Counted from the stretch's first letter, positions 7,633 through 15,017 are shown. The stretch is DNA of 21,279 nt from an uncultured Oscillospiraceae bacterium (GCA_934463345.1 CAKSJL010000025.1:1-21279); one strand, 5' to 3'. Made by a program: numbers and translations. The notes: a model not told the origin generated them from the letters alone.

Positions 7633-9639
7633 ATGAAAAAAATACTTAAATATATATCACTCACGTCAGCGGCAGCGGCATTGTGTTGTTTTCCACTGAA
7701 CGCCAACGCCGATGATTCAGGTACAATTTCCAGTGTAATACAGGAACAGCCGACTGAAAATGCAGAAATTTCACAGCTTTCCGACTGGATTACCGTTAAT
7801 GACAAAACGTTTTATTACGATGAAAATGGTCAGAAATACACCGGACTCCATGAAATTGATGGAAGCACTTACCTTTTTGCACTCAACGGCGCAGTACAGA
7901 AGGGTTGGTTTGATGCTGACGGAAAAAGAATGTTTTTTGACCTTGAAACCGGAATAAACAAAACCGGCTGGATTGATTACATGGGTGAACGCTATTACGC
8001 TGACCCTGAGCTTGGAAAGCTGACAGGTTTTCAGGAGATGGATGGGAATACATATCTCTTTGACAGCTGCGGCAGACTTTCCAGTGGCTGGACTGAATAT
8101 GACAACAGCAAATTCTACTGCGATGAAAATGGAATTGTCCTGAAAGGCAGATGCGAAATAGACGGCGTTGAGTACTTCTTTTCCCAGAAAGGAAGATTTC
8201 AATGCGGCTGGCAGACATCATCGGACGGACGCAGAATATTCTATGACTATGAAACTGCTGCTCCGCTTTATGGCTGGATACATTACAATGGATTTGTCTA
8301 CTATGCTGATGAGAGAAACGGCAAATATACCGGAGATCACATAATTGACGGAATTACTTACAGATTTACAAAACAGGGGTTCATGGCTGTCGGATTCCAA
8401 AGCTTTGATGATGGCATTCGGTATTACTATGATGACGGAACAGCTGCAACAGGTTTTGTTACAAGCGGCAAAGAAAAGTACTTTTTCGGCGAAGACAATC
8501 TCATGAAAACCGGTTTTGTCACTTATGACGGAAATACCTATTGCTTTGGTGACGACGGTAAAATGCTGTATAAATGGCAGACCATAAACGGAAATAAATA
8601 TTATTTTGGAACAAATGGCAAAATGTCAGTCGGCATTGTAAAAATAGGCACTGCAAAATATTATTTTGATGAAAATGGTATCATGCAGACAGGACTACAG
8701 AAAGTGGGCGAAGATACATACTATTTTGACGAAAATGGCGTAATGCAGCAGCAGTGGCAGGAAATCCAAGGTGACAAGTATTATTTCGGAAATGATGGCA
8801 AAATGATAACCGGATTTAAGACAATAGACTCCGAAAAATACTATTTCAATGAAAATGGTATTATGCACACTGGATTGCTGACAGCTGACGGAAAAATTTA
8901 CTTTTTCGATGATGATGGAAAAATGAGCTATGGCTGGATCGAAACCGACGGAAAAAAATATTATTTTGGAACGGACGGAAAGGCAGTGTCCGGATGGCAG
9001 CTTATCGCCGGAGAAAAATACTACTTTGATTCAGACTGCACTATGATTACCGGCTGGAGAGTTATTGATTTCAAAAAATACTTCTTTGGTGATGACGGCA
9101 TAATTCTTACAGGATGGCAAACTATAGGTGGAAGCATGCACTGCTTTGCTCCTGACGGAGCCATGTATACAAATACGATGCTTGACGGCTACAATATAAA
9201 CGAAAAGGGCGTTGCTTCAAAATTTTCTCCTGTTCAGAACAGAGCTGAAGAAATCCTCAATTCAATCAGGCGAAACGCAATGTCCATATTTAACTATGTA
9301 AGAAAAAATAATTCAGCCAAACCATCAGGAGTTACTGATACTCCGGAAACAATAAGCAAATTTGGCTGGGGATACTATGCAAACTATGCTATGGACAACC
9401 GTCAGGTTCTCTCTCACTGCTTTGCCGCCCTTCAGGATCTGCTTTTCCATCAGGCAGGATATGAATCAAGAATAGTTTATGGAAAAAATTTAAAAGGTAT
9501 TTATTACTGGAATCAGATAAAGTCGGATGGTGTATGGAAAAATTATGATGCATGTGCCGGCATAAGCGACTCGACCGACCAGTATTTAGAACTTATTGGA
9601 TATGAATTCATAGATTACTACTATCCGAAATACTATTGA
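7633..9639 (+). CDS. Exported cell-wall-binding-repeat protein with degenerate C-terminal transglutaminase-like domain
   Basis: 668 residues. Residues 1-26 are a Sec signal peptide (charged start, hydrophobic core, ending NANA before DDSG). Residues 51-514 hold about 23 tandem 20-residue units of the pattern GW-x4-G-x-x-YYF-x4-G-x-M-x-TG, the cell-wall/choline- or glucan-binding repeat type (CW_binding/Cpl-7-like family in broad terms), so the protein probably docks on the cell surface or on carbohydrate. Residues about 535-668 resemble a transglutaminase-like cysteine-protease fold: SHCFAALQDLLFHQAGYESR with a candidate nucleophile Cys596, then YYWNQIKSDGVWKNYDAC with Asp639. The usual HAW or HAWN motif is YYW here, so the catalytic His position is Tyr624. 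It may be inactive or a binding module. ATG 7633 is preceded by GGGGG. The dockerin gene follows after 60 bases with no terminator seen, so the two may be co-transcribed. Confidence 0.88.
   Translation: MKKILKYISLTSAAAALCCFPLNANADDSGTISSVIQEQPTENAEISQLSDWITVNDKTFYYDENGQKYTGLHEIDGSTYLFALNGAVQKGWFDADGKRMFFDLETGINKTGWIDYMGERYYADPELGKLTGFQEMDGNTYLFDSCGRLSSGWTEYDNSKFYCDENGIVLKGRCEIDGVEYFFSQKGRFQCGWQTSSDGRRIFYDYETAAPLYGWIHYNGFVYYADERNGKYTGDHIIDGITYRFTKQGFMAVGFQSFDDGIRYYYDDGTAATGFVTSGKEKYFFGEDNLMKTGFVTYDGNTYCFGDDGKMLYKWQTINGNKYYFGTNGKMSVGIVKIGTAKYYFDENGIMQTGLQKVGEDTYYFDENGVMQQQWQEIQGDKYYFGNDGKMITGFKTIDSEKYYFNENGIMHTGLLTADGKIYFFDDDGKMSYGWIETDGKKYYFGTDGKAVSGWQLIAGEKYYFDSDCTMITGWRVIDFKKYFFGDDGIILTGWQTIGGSMHCFAPDGAMYTNTMLDGYNINEKGVASKFSPVQNRAEEILNSIRRNAMSIFNYVRKNNSAKPSGVTDTPETISKFGWGYYANYAMDNRQVLSHCFAALQDLLFHQAGYESRIVYGKNLKGIYYWNQIKSDGVWKNYDACAGISDSTDQYLELIGYEFIDYYYPKYY
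7783..9174 (+). repeat. About 23 tandem cell-wall-binding repeats (60 bp each)
   Basis: The 1392-base coding stretch encodes units of 20-22 residues. The N-terminal units (about 1-10) are diverged and often lack the YYF triplet; units 12-21 are closer to one another, with KYYF or TYYF followed by DENGIM or NDGKM. The stronger similarity in the second half suggests later duplication there. At DNA level the repeats are no longer exact, so slippage is not obvious. Confidence 0.9.
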
Positions 9640-9699
9640 TTGAATGATATCCGTTTAAAGAAGTTTATTTTTATTTAAGATAAAGAAGGAGAAAACAAA

Positions 9700-10419
9700 A
9701 TGAAAAAGATAATGTCAAAAATTCTCTCAGCAGCAGTATGCACAGGTGTTTTGTTTGCATCAGCGGCAGGAGCAGCGGCTGAAACTATTAATGTTGAGCC
9801 GACTTATCCGATACACGGAAACAGATGTGCAACTATTTCTGTTCATCCGGAACTGGACAGAGAGGTAAATGTAAACATTACCCAGTGTTCGCCGGAAGGA
9901 GATTACACATATTATAAGGATGCGAAGATATCCGGTGATGCTGAGGGAAGCAACGAGTATACCTTTATCCTTGAGGGAAAGGATGATTCGCCTTACAAAA
10001 TGGAAATAGGCGTACCAAAATACAAAGGCTCGTCAGAGTTTCAGAAAATAACCTACGATTTTACAATTCTCAATACTGATAATATTGAGGATCTTGAAGG
10101 ATATATTTACACATTTAATATTCTCAGAAATGACGATCTTGAAGAGCCTGAAATAACAGTAAACGGAGATGAAACCAAAAACGAGAACAATGTTATAACA
10201 AGAAACATAACTCTCTCATTTCCGGCATCGGACACTACTCCCGGCGATGTTAACTTTGACGGACTGGTAAACCTTTATGACATAATCGAGATCGCAAGAT
10301 ACCTCATGAACAGTGATTACCTGACTCCGGAACAGCTCGAAGCCGCTGATTACAATGGTGACAAAAAAGTCAATCTTTATGACGCTATAGACATTGCAAA
10401 GATGATAATGAGCAAATAA
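9700..10419 (+). CDS. Secreted protein with C-terminal type I dockerin
   Basis: 239 residues with a signal peptide (residues 1-27, MKKIMSKILSAAV... ending AGAAA before ETIN). Residues 28-175 form a region rich in predicted beta strands that I do not recognise. The C-terminal 58 residues (182-239) are a complete dockerin: two F-hand calcium loops, DVNFDGLVNLYD and DYNGDKKVNLYD, each with the D-x-N-x-D-x3-N-x2-D ligand pattern and followed by a helix (IIEIARYLM, AIDIAKMIM). Dockerins bind cohesins on scaffoldins and thereby place the protein in a cellulosome-like complex, a feature of ruminococci and clostridia. No catalytic domain is visible. An AAGGAG site lies 8 bases before ATG 9700. It follows the repeat protein by 60 bases and ends at a strong bidirectional terminator. 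Confidence 0.93.
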   Translation: MKKIMSKILSAAVCTGVLFASAAGAAAETINVEPTYPIHGNRCATISVHPELDREVNVNITQCSPEGDYTYYKDAKISGDAEGSNEYTFILEGKDDSPYKMEIGVPKYKGSSEFQKITYDFTILNTDNIEDLEGYIYTFNILRNDDLEEPEITVNGDETKNENNVITRNITLSFPASDTTPGDVNFDGLVNLYDIIEIARYLMNSDYLTPEQLEAADYNGDKKVNLYDAIDIAKMIMSK

Positions 10420-10454
10420 GAATCAACATACAATTTCTGCCTTTAAACAAAAAG

Positions 10455-10501
10455 CTCCGCTTCAGATCGGTATTACAACCGAAGCATGAAGCGGAGTTTT
10501 T
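10455..10501. terminator. Bidirectional intrinsic terminator between convergent genes
   Basis: CTCCGCTTCA (10455-10464) pairs with TGAAGCGGAG (10487-10496), a perfect 10-bp stem with a loop that can fold further (ATCGG/ACCGA). Five T follow on the plus strand, and AAAAA precedes the stem after a short AG(C) step, giving a T-run on the minus strand. It serves the dockerin gene and the convergent M15 peptidase gene. Confidence 0.92.
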
Positions 10502-10516
10502 AGCATATCTTATTTT

Positions 10517-11569
10517 TTATTCAGCCTTGCTGCTGTCACTTTTTTCAGTAGTTGTCGCAGGCTGAGTTTCTTCCACAGTCGTTTTTGGTTTATCAAGCGA
10601 AACCGTTACAATAAAGCCATCGGAATTATTTCCTGAAATGCTGTATTCATATCCTGCCGGCACTGCAACAGATGTCATTGCAGTCGAGGTGTCAGCTGCG
10701 AAATAATAGATTTCATATCTCTTTCCGTCTGAATCAGTCGTTTCAAGATGATTGCCATCATATGGATAGGATTTCAATTCATTAACATATTCTTCAAGGC
10801 AAAGATTTTTTTCATGCATATATGCAGCATGAACCTTTCCTACATATCTGAAATGCCATGGACGATAGCTCTGACCTGTAATATCATCCTTTCCCTCAGG
10901 AAAACGCAGAACGAAGCCGTACTTATAAGAGTTATTACCAAACCATTCATAATCACCTGTGCCGTCAAAGTCAAGACTGTTTCCCTCATCGTCAACAATA
11001 TTAAGATCGATTGAATAGCCTGTATGGTAATCACTGTATCCTGGCTTTGAAGCCGTAGATTTATCGTCAGCGCTGTCATATATTGATTCCTGTTCAGAAA
11101 CTGAACGATAAGCGCTGTCAATACGAATATCTGTATGACCGGTTTCCTTGTTAAAGGCTTTGAGCATGCTGTTTGCAGCAGATGCTGCTGCCTTTCTTGC
11201 TTTGACGTTATTATCCATAACAGAATAACAATCCGTTCCATCATCATCTCTTACTTCAATGATACTTTTAAGTCCATCATCGTTCCACTTATATTCAGTA
11301 TCATTGTTAACGACAATCAGAGATCCCTGATAAACCTTATCGTTATCAACAGCCTCCGACACATAAATTGAATCGCCGGACGAGTTTTCTCCCATACTTG
11401 AAGAGCTTATTGTGTCATCAGAAGAGTTCTGCTGATCAATGCTGCTGAAATCCCCTTTTACATATTTTATAGCAAACACCGCTGAAACAGCAAGAAGTAA
11501 AGCAAGGGCAACATCTATAAGACGCTTTATGACATAAAGCTTTTTGCCCTCCTGTTTTGTAACTCCCAT
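10517..11569 (-). CDS. Membrane-anchored M15 (VanY-type) D,D-carboxypeptidase-like protein
   Basis: 350 residues. A membrane segment at about 14-36 (LIDVALALLLAVSAVFAI) anchors it with the rest outside; residues 40-70 are a Ser/Asp-rich linker. Residues about 95-260 are an M15B domain: SAYRSVSEQ (substrate-binding Arg155), SDYHTGYSIDL with zinc ligands His182 and Asp189, and PWHFRYVG with zinc ligand His239. Such enzymes remove the terminal D-Ala from peptidoglycan stems. In VanY-type proteins the residue two before the Trp is normally the catalytic Glu (EPWH); here it is Arg236 (YRPWHF), so catalysis is doubtful. Residues 265-330 form a further strand-rich part, and the tail is Thr/Ser/Glu-rich. 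AAAGGA lies about 10 bases before ATG 11569. The gene appears to be transcribed alone, converging on the dockerin gene. Confidence 0.87.
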   Translation of the reverse strand: MGVTKQEGKKLYVIKRLIDVALALLLAVSAVFAIKYVKGDFSSIDQQNSSDDTISSSSMGENSSGDSIYVSEAVDNDKVYQGSLIVVNNDTEYKWNDDGLKSIIEVRDDDGTDCYSVMDNNVKARKAAASAANSMLKAFNKETGHTDIRIDSAYRSVSEQESIYDSADDKSTASKPGYSDYHTGYSIDLNIVDDEGNSLDFDGTGDYEWFGNNSYKYGFVLRFPEGKDDITGQSYRPWHFRYVGKVHAAYMHEKNLCLEEYVNELKSYPYDGNHLETTDSDGKRYEIYYFAADTSTAMTSVAVPAGYEYSISGNNSDGFIVTVSLDKPKTTVEETQPATTTEKSDSSKAE

Positions 11570-11604
11570 TCTTAATATGTCCTTTCAAAAAATATTCTTT
11601 ATTT

Positions 11605-11633
11605 ATTATACCATATCTTAACTCGATTGAAAA
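11605..11633 (-). promoter_or_regulatory. Promoter of the M15 peptidase gene
   Basis: On the minus strand TATAAT at 11610-11605 is preceded by TGG, making an extended -10. TTTTCA at 11633-11628 lies 17 bases upstream (4 of 6 consensus positions). The start codon is about 30 bases downstream of the expected start site. Confidence 0.75.
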
Positions 11634-11716
11634 TACCTTTGAACACTTTTTCAGTAATTATTCACAAATCAGTAGTCATAAATTTATATATTCCCCTGAT
11701 TTTCGAGATTTATCGA

Positions 11717-11745
11717 TTGTTTTTTACATATAAATATGCTATAAT
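11717..11745 (+). promoter_or_regulatory. mscL promoter
   Basis: TATAAT at 11740-11745 with an upstream TGC forms an extended -10; a weak TTGTTT at 11717-11722 lies 17 bases before it. It diverges from the M15 peptidase promoter across about 80 AT-rich bases. Confidence 0.72.
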
Positions 11746-11799
11746 TACTATAAACTTATGTACATATTCAGCATAAAAAAACAAAGAAGGTGCTTCAAA

Positions 11800-12279
11800 A
11801 TGGCAAACAAAAAAGAAGGTCTTAATAATTTAAAGAACTCTATTAAAAACAAAACCGGAATTATAGGTGAATTCAAAAAATTTATATCAAGAGGTAATGT
11901 CCTTGATATGGCAGTAGGTGTTATTGTTGGTGGTGCATTTACTGCAATTGTCAATTCTCTTGTTGATGATATGCTTATGCCTATAATAGGAATGATTCTT
12001 GCCGGAATCAATTTTAAGGATCTTGGCGTAACTATTCCATGGGGAAATGAACCGTACATAAACATCGGAAACTTTCTCCAGGCTGTAATTACATTTTTCC
12101 TGACTGCTTTCTGCGTATTCATAATCGTAAAGCTTATCAACAGTTTCCATAAAAAAGAAACTCCGAAGCCAAAGCCTTCAAAGGAAGAAGAGCTGCTCAC
12201 TGAAATAAGAGATCTGCTGAAAATTCAGGCTGGTATTTCTGATGAGAATGAAGAGGATGAGAAAAAGGAATCGGAATAA
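11800..12279 (+). CDS. mscL: Large-conductance mechanosensitive channel
   Basis: MscL opens under membrane tension to release solutes during hypo-osmotic shock. The 159-residue product shows the N-terminal amphipathic helix and first membrane segment EFKKFISRGNVLDMAVGVIVGGAFTAIVNSLVDDMLMPIIG, the family signature, a periplasmic loop (about 65-85) containing FKDLGVTIPWG, a second membrane segment AVITFFLTAFCVFIIVKLIN, and a charged cytoplasmic helix LLTEIRDLL. The acidic tail is somewhat longer than usual for the family. The start is ATG 11800, with AAGGTG about 9 bases upstream; an in-frame extension to 11758 covers the promoter transcript start and lacks a ribosome site. A strong terminator follows, so the gene is probably monocistronic. 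Confidence 0.97.
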   Translation: MANKKEGLNNLKNSIKNKTGIIGEFKKFISRGNVLDMAVGVIVGGAFTAIVNSLVDDMLMPIIGMILAGINFKDLGVTIPWGNEPYINIGNFLQAVITFFLTAFCVFIIVKLINSFHKKETPKPKPSKEEELLTEIRDLLKIQAGISDENEEDEKKESE

Positions 12280-12316
12280 TACACCTGAAAAGAAAATAAA
12301 TTTACACTAAATAAAT

Positions 12317-12365
12317 ATCAAGGCGTTATACAGGTTTTTTCTGTTATGTTTCGCCTTGATTTTTT
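12317..12365 (+). terminator. Intrinsic terminator of mscL
   Basis: ATCAAGGCG (12317-12325) pairs perfectly with CGCCTTGAT (12352-12360), followed by TTTTT. The loop contains a second small stem (CAG/CTG around a T-run). It lies 37 bases after the mscL stop. Confidence 0.9.
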
Positions 12366-12415
12366 ATGTTTTAAGCTTCTTTTTTTAAATATCGAAAGAT
12401 TGTGAAATTTTTATC

Positions 12416-12443
12416 TTGACTTTTCTCATTAAAGTGTTATAAT
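12416..12443 (+). promoter_or_regulatory. Promoter of the antiporter gene
   Basis: TTGACT at 12416-12421, a 16-base spacer and TATAAT at 12438-12443. Transcription would begin near 12450 and give a leader of about 160 nt before the antiporter start codon. Confidence 0.82.
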
Positions 12444-12449
12444 GTGTTA

Positions 12450-12609
12450 TGGCGAATCTGAAATTGTATTTTTTAGTTGTTTTTTTGCTCTAAAACAACG
12501 CCATACAATTAGCAATTTACGGTTATATCTTTTTCCGTAAAACGTCATTGGGGAGAAAATATTATTGTCAGATAAAACGCCCCGAAATTTTCAAAAGGAG
12601 AGATGAATT
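12450..12609 (+). promoter_or_regulatory. Structured 5' leader of the cation antiporter gene, unknown class
   Basis: The leader contains several complementary segments. A hairpin GTTGTTTT/AAAACAAC (12476-12483 with 12492-12499) is enclosed by ATGGCG (12449-12454) pairing with CGCCAT (12499-12504). AATTGTAT (12462-12469) can instead pair with ATACAATT (12503-12510); the two outer pairings cross and share bases, so they would be alternatives or a pseudoknot. A second hairpin pairs TTTACGG (12516-12522) with CCGTAAA (12535-12541). GGGG (12550-12553) can pair with CCCC (12580-12583) just ahead of the AGGAG ribosome site. No ydaO (c-di-AMP) core sequence is recognisable. Regulation is inferred from structure and leader length only. 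Confidence 0.45.
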
Positions 12610-13893
12610 ATGGATTACAGTTATCTTTTGTCACTGGCGCTTATCCTGCTTAGTACAAAGCTCTTCGGACTCGTAACCAAACGTTTCAAGCTGCCACAGG
12701 TTGTGGGCGCACTTATGGCCGGACTTGTTTTGGGTCCTGCATGTCTTGGTCTTATTGCAAGCGAGGGTAAAACATACGACTTCATAAAGTATGTTGCCGA
12801 GCTGGGCGTAATTGTGCTCATGTTCTGCGCAGGTCTTGAAGCTGACCTGAAAGAACTTGTAAAGGCTGGTAAGACATCATTTGTAATTGCGCTGTTAGGC
12901 GTACTTGTTCCTCTTGGCGCAGGCTTTGGTCTTGCAGCAATTTTCAACACAAAAAACGAATGCACAACAAGCTTGTTTTTACAGAATATGTTTATCGGTG
13001 TAATACTGACTGCTACTTCTGTAAGTATTACAGTTGAAACGCTGAAGGAATTAGGAAAGCTTTCAACAAAATCGGGAAATGCAATACTTGGCGCTGCCGT
13101 TATAGATGATATTCTGGGTATTATTGCTTTGACTATCATTACATCCTGTGCAGACGCTTCTGTAAAGATCTGGGTTGTTATGCTTAAAATCGTTGCATTT
13201 CTCATTTTTGCTGTTGCTGCCGGAGTTGGTTTCCATTTTGCATTCAACAAATGGACAGGAAGCTCCAAAAAAGACTTAAGAAGATATGTTATCATTGCTT
13301 TTGCTTTCTGCCTGCTGATGGCATACGCTTCTGAAAAGTTTTTCGGTGTTGCAGATATCACAGGCGCTTTTGTTGCCGGTCTTGCAATGTCAAACGGTCC
13401 GAGAGCTACTTACCTCACAAACCGTTTTGAAACACTTTCATACATGCTTCTGTCACCGGTATTCTTTGCAAGCATTGGTCTGAACGTTGTAATAAGCGGA
13501 ATGACTGCAAAAATACTTGTTTTTGCGATACTGCTTATGATTGTAGCGATTCTTACAAAAATTGTCGGATGCGGACTTGGTGCAAAAATGTGCGGTATGA
13601 AAAACAAAGACTGTCTGAGAATCGGCGTCGGAATGATATCACGAGGCGAGGTTGCACTTATTGTTGCAAACAAGGGTGAAGCTGTCGGTCTTATGAATGA
13701 CAAATATTTTGCTCCTATTGTAATTACTGTCGTTGTAACAACTATTATAACACCTGTTCTTCTCAAACTTGTATACAAAAAGAAGAATCCTACAGATGTT
13801 GATACCAAGGGTGATCTTGAAGTTGACAAGTTCATAAAGGGCGCTGCATTTGAAAGTCAGGAGCAGATGAAGGCTGTTCAGGCAGACAAATAA
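12610..13893 (+). CDS. Cation/proton antiporter, CPA2 (Kef/NapA-type) family
   Basis: A 427-residue integral membrane protein with about 12-13 hydrophobic segments. N-terminal LFGLVTKRFKLPQVVGALMAGLVLGP is the standard CPA2 opening. The ion site region GAAVIDDILGI carries two adjacent acids, Asp166-Asp167, as in electrogenic Na+/H+ exchangers such as NapA rather than the Gln-Asp pair of KefB/KefC. Further marks are VADITGAFVAGLAMS, SPVFFASIGLNV and ISRGEVALIVA. There is no cytosolic RCK/TrkA-N domain, only a charged tail of about 35 residues. The exchanged cation (Na+, K+ or Li+) cannot be decided. AAGGAG lies 9 bases before ATG 12610. The gene has its own promoter and a long leader; a HAD phosphatase gene follows after 97 bases with no terminator in between. 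Confidence 0.93.
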   Translation: MDYSYLLSLALILLSTKLFGLVTKRFKLPQVVGALMAGLVLGPACLGLIASEGKTYDFIKYVAELGVIVLMFCAGLEADLKELVKAGKTSFVIALLGVLVPLGAGFGLAAIFNTKNECTTSLFLQNMFIGVILTATSVSITVETLKELGKLSTKSGNAILGAAVIDDILGIIALTIITSCADASVKIWVVMLKIVAFLIFAVAAGVGFHFAFNKWTGSSKKDLRRYVIIAFAFCLLMAYASEKFFGVADITGAFVAGLAMSNGPRATYLTNRFETLSYMLLSPVFFASIGLNVVISGMTAKILVFAILLMIVAILTKIVGCGLGAKMCGMKNKDCLRIGVGMISRGEVALIVANKGEAVGLMNDKYFAPIVITVVVTTIITPVLLKLVYKKKNPTDVDTKGDLEVDKFIKGAAFESQEQMKAVQADK

Positions 13894-13922
13894 AATTATA
13901 TACGCAAATCAAATATGCTTTT

Positions 13923-13968
13923 TGTTCTCACAGAAGTAAGCACACTGCTGCATGCATCTGTGGGAGCA
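13923..13968 (+). other. Intergenic stem-loop between antiporter and HAD phosphatase genes
   Basis: TGTTCTCACAGA (13923-13934) pairs with TCTGTGGGAGCA (13957-13968), 12 pairs including two G-U, with a 22-base loop. No T-run follows, and the GGAGG ribosome site of the next gene begins about 11 bases later. It may be a processing or stability element in a shared transcript; nothing shows which. Confidence 0.5.
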
Positions 13969-13990
13969 AACTTTATAAAGGAGGATTACC

Positions 13991-14641
13991 ATGAGATATA
14001 AGCTTGCAGTTTTTGACATGGACGGAACTATTCTTAACACGATTGACGATCTTGAAGCAAGTCTTAATCATGTACTTGCAAAGCACAGCTTTCCTCAGAG
14101 AACTCACGATGAAGTTTTAAACTTTGTGGGCGACGGTCTGAGAAAGCTTATGGAAAGAGGCGTGCCTGTCGGAACACAGGACAGTACAATTGATGAAATT
14201 CTTGCAGATTTCAAGAAATATTATGCTGTACACTGTGCCGACAAAACAAGGCCATATAACGGCATAGAGGATCTTCTGAAAAACCTCAGAAAAAACGGCT
14301 GTATGACCGCTGTCGTTTCAAACAAAGCTGATGACGCAGTAAGACCACTTTGTGAAAAATATTTTCCGGGATTGTTTGACATTACTGTCGGAGAAAGGAC
14401 AGGTATTTCAAGAAAACCTTCCCCGGATTCAGTAAACGAGGTTTTGCAGAAGCTGAATGTCAGACGTGAGGACGCTGTTTATATAGGTGACTCTGATGTT
14501 GATATAAAAACGGCGCAAAATGCCGGAATGGATTCAATAATTGTTGAATGGGGATTCAGAAAAAAAGAATTTCTTCTGGAAAATGGAGCTAAAACTATTG
14601 TTTCCTCCCCTGAACAGATAGAAAAAATTATTCTTGAATAA
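13991..14641 (+). CDS. HAD-superfamily hydrolase, phosphoglycolate-phosphatase-like
   Basis: 216 residues of the HAD subclass I type (Gph/PGMB-like). Motif I is FDMDGTILNT with nucleophile Asp9 and acid Asp11; a helical cap follows (about residues 15-85). Motif II is AVVSNKAD, motif III is the lysine in SRKPSPD, and motif IV is IGDSDVDIKTAQNAGM, which binds Mg2+. These enzymes hydrolyse small phosphate esters such as 2-phosphoglycolate; substrate cannot be fixed from sequence, so no symbol is given. AGGAGG lies about 7 bases before ATG 13991. It may be transcribed with the antiporter gene. No clear terminator follows before the secG promoter. Confidence 0.9.
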   Translation: MRYKLAVFDMDGTILNTIDDLEASLNHVLAKHSFPQRTHDEVLNFVGDGLRKLMERGVPVGTQDSTIDEILADFKKYYAVHCADKTRPYNGIEDLLKNLRKNGCMTAVVSNKADDAVRPLCEKYFPGLFDITVGERTGISRKPSPDSVNEVLQKLNVRREDAVYIGDSDVDIKTAQNAGMDSIIVEWGFRKKEFLLENGAKTIVSSPEQIEKIILE

Positions 14642-14680
14642 AAACTGTCTGAATATTTTTGATAATTTTTCAAATATGTA

Positions 14681-14709
14681 TTGATTTTCAAGAAAAAATA
14701 TGTTATACT
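14681..14709 (+). promoter_or_regulatory. secG promoter
   Basis: TTGATT at 14681-14686, a 17-base spacer and TATACT at 14704-14709 on the plus strand, about 45 bases upstream of the secG ATG. Confidence 0.75.
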
Positions 14710-14759
14710 TAATGTAATTAAGATTAGTTTAGGTAATAATATTGGAGGAATCATTTAAA

Positions 14760-15017
14760 ATGAATGTATTTGAAATTATTGGCGGTATTTTACTGATCAT
14801 CACATGTCTGTTAGCTGTAATACTTTGCCTGTTCCAGGATTCAAAGCAGCAGCAGAACATGACAGCAGCTATCACAGGCGGAGCAAACGATTCGTTCTAT
14901 GAAAAGAATGAGGGCAGAACAAAAGAAGCAATCCTCAGAAAGATTACAAGAGTTCTGTTAATAATCTTTTTCATTCTCACAATTGCTGTTAATGCCGTTA
15001 TAAAATTTGTTAAGTAA
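14760..15017 (+). CDS. secG: Preprotein translocase subunit SecG
   Basis: A small 85-residue membrane protein that assists SecYE in protein export. It has two membrane segments, about residues 5-22 (IIGGILLIITCLLAVILC) and 62-82 (VLLIIFFILTIAVNAVIKF), joined by a polar loop with LFQDSKQQQ and a Gly-rich AAITGGAND stretch, the SecG pattern. The start is ATG 14760, with GGAGG about 11 bases upstream; an upstream TTG at 14742 overlaps the ribosome site and is rejected. secG next to rnr is a recurrent Firmicutes order. A terminator lies between them, so rnr may depend on read-through or a weak promoter I cannot see. Confidence 0.95.
   Translation: MNVFEIIGGILLIITCLLAVILCLFQDSKQQQNMTAAITGGANDSFYEKNEGRTKEAILRKITRVLLIIFFILTIAVNAVIKFVK

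Noticed and set aside
12450..12609. Known c-di-AMP (ydaO) riboswitch
   Set aside because: The conserved core elements of that class are not visible, and the leader is short and AT-rich.
12621..13361. 246-residue minus-strand open frame inside the antiporter gene
   Set aside because: Antisense shadow of a hydrophobic coding region; no ribosome site and no recognisable motif.
14742..14759. TTG start adding six residues to SecG
   Set aside because: It lies on the ribosome site itself, while ATG 14760 gives the normal SecG N-terminus.
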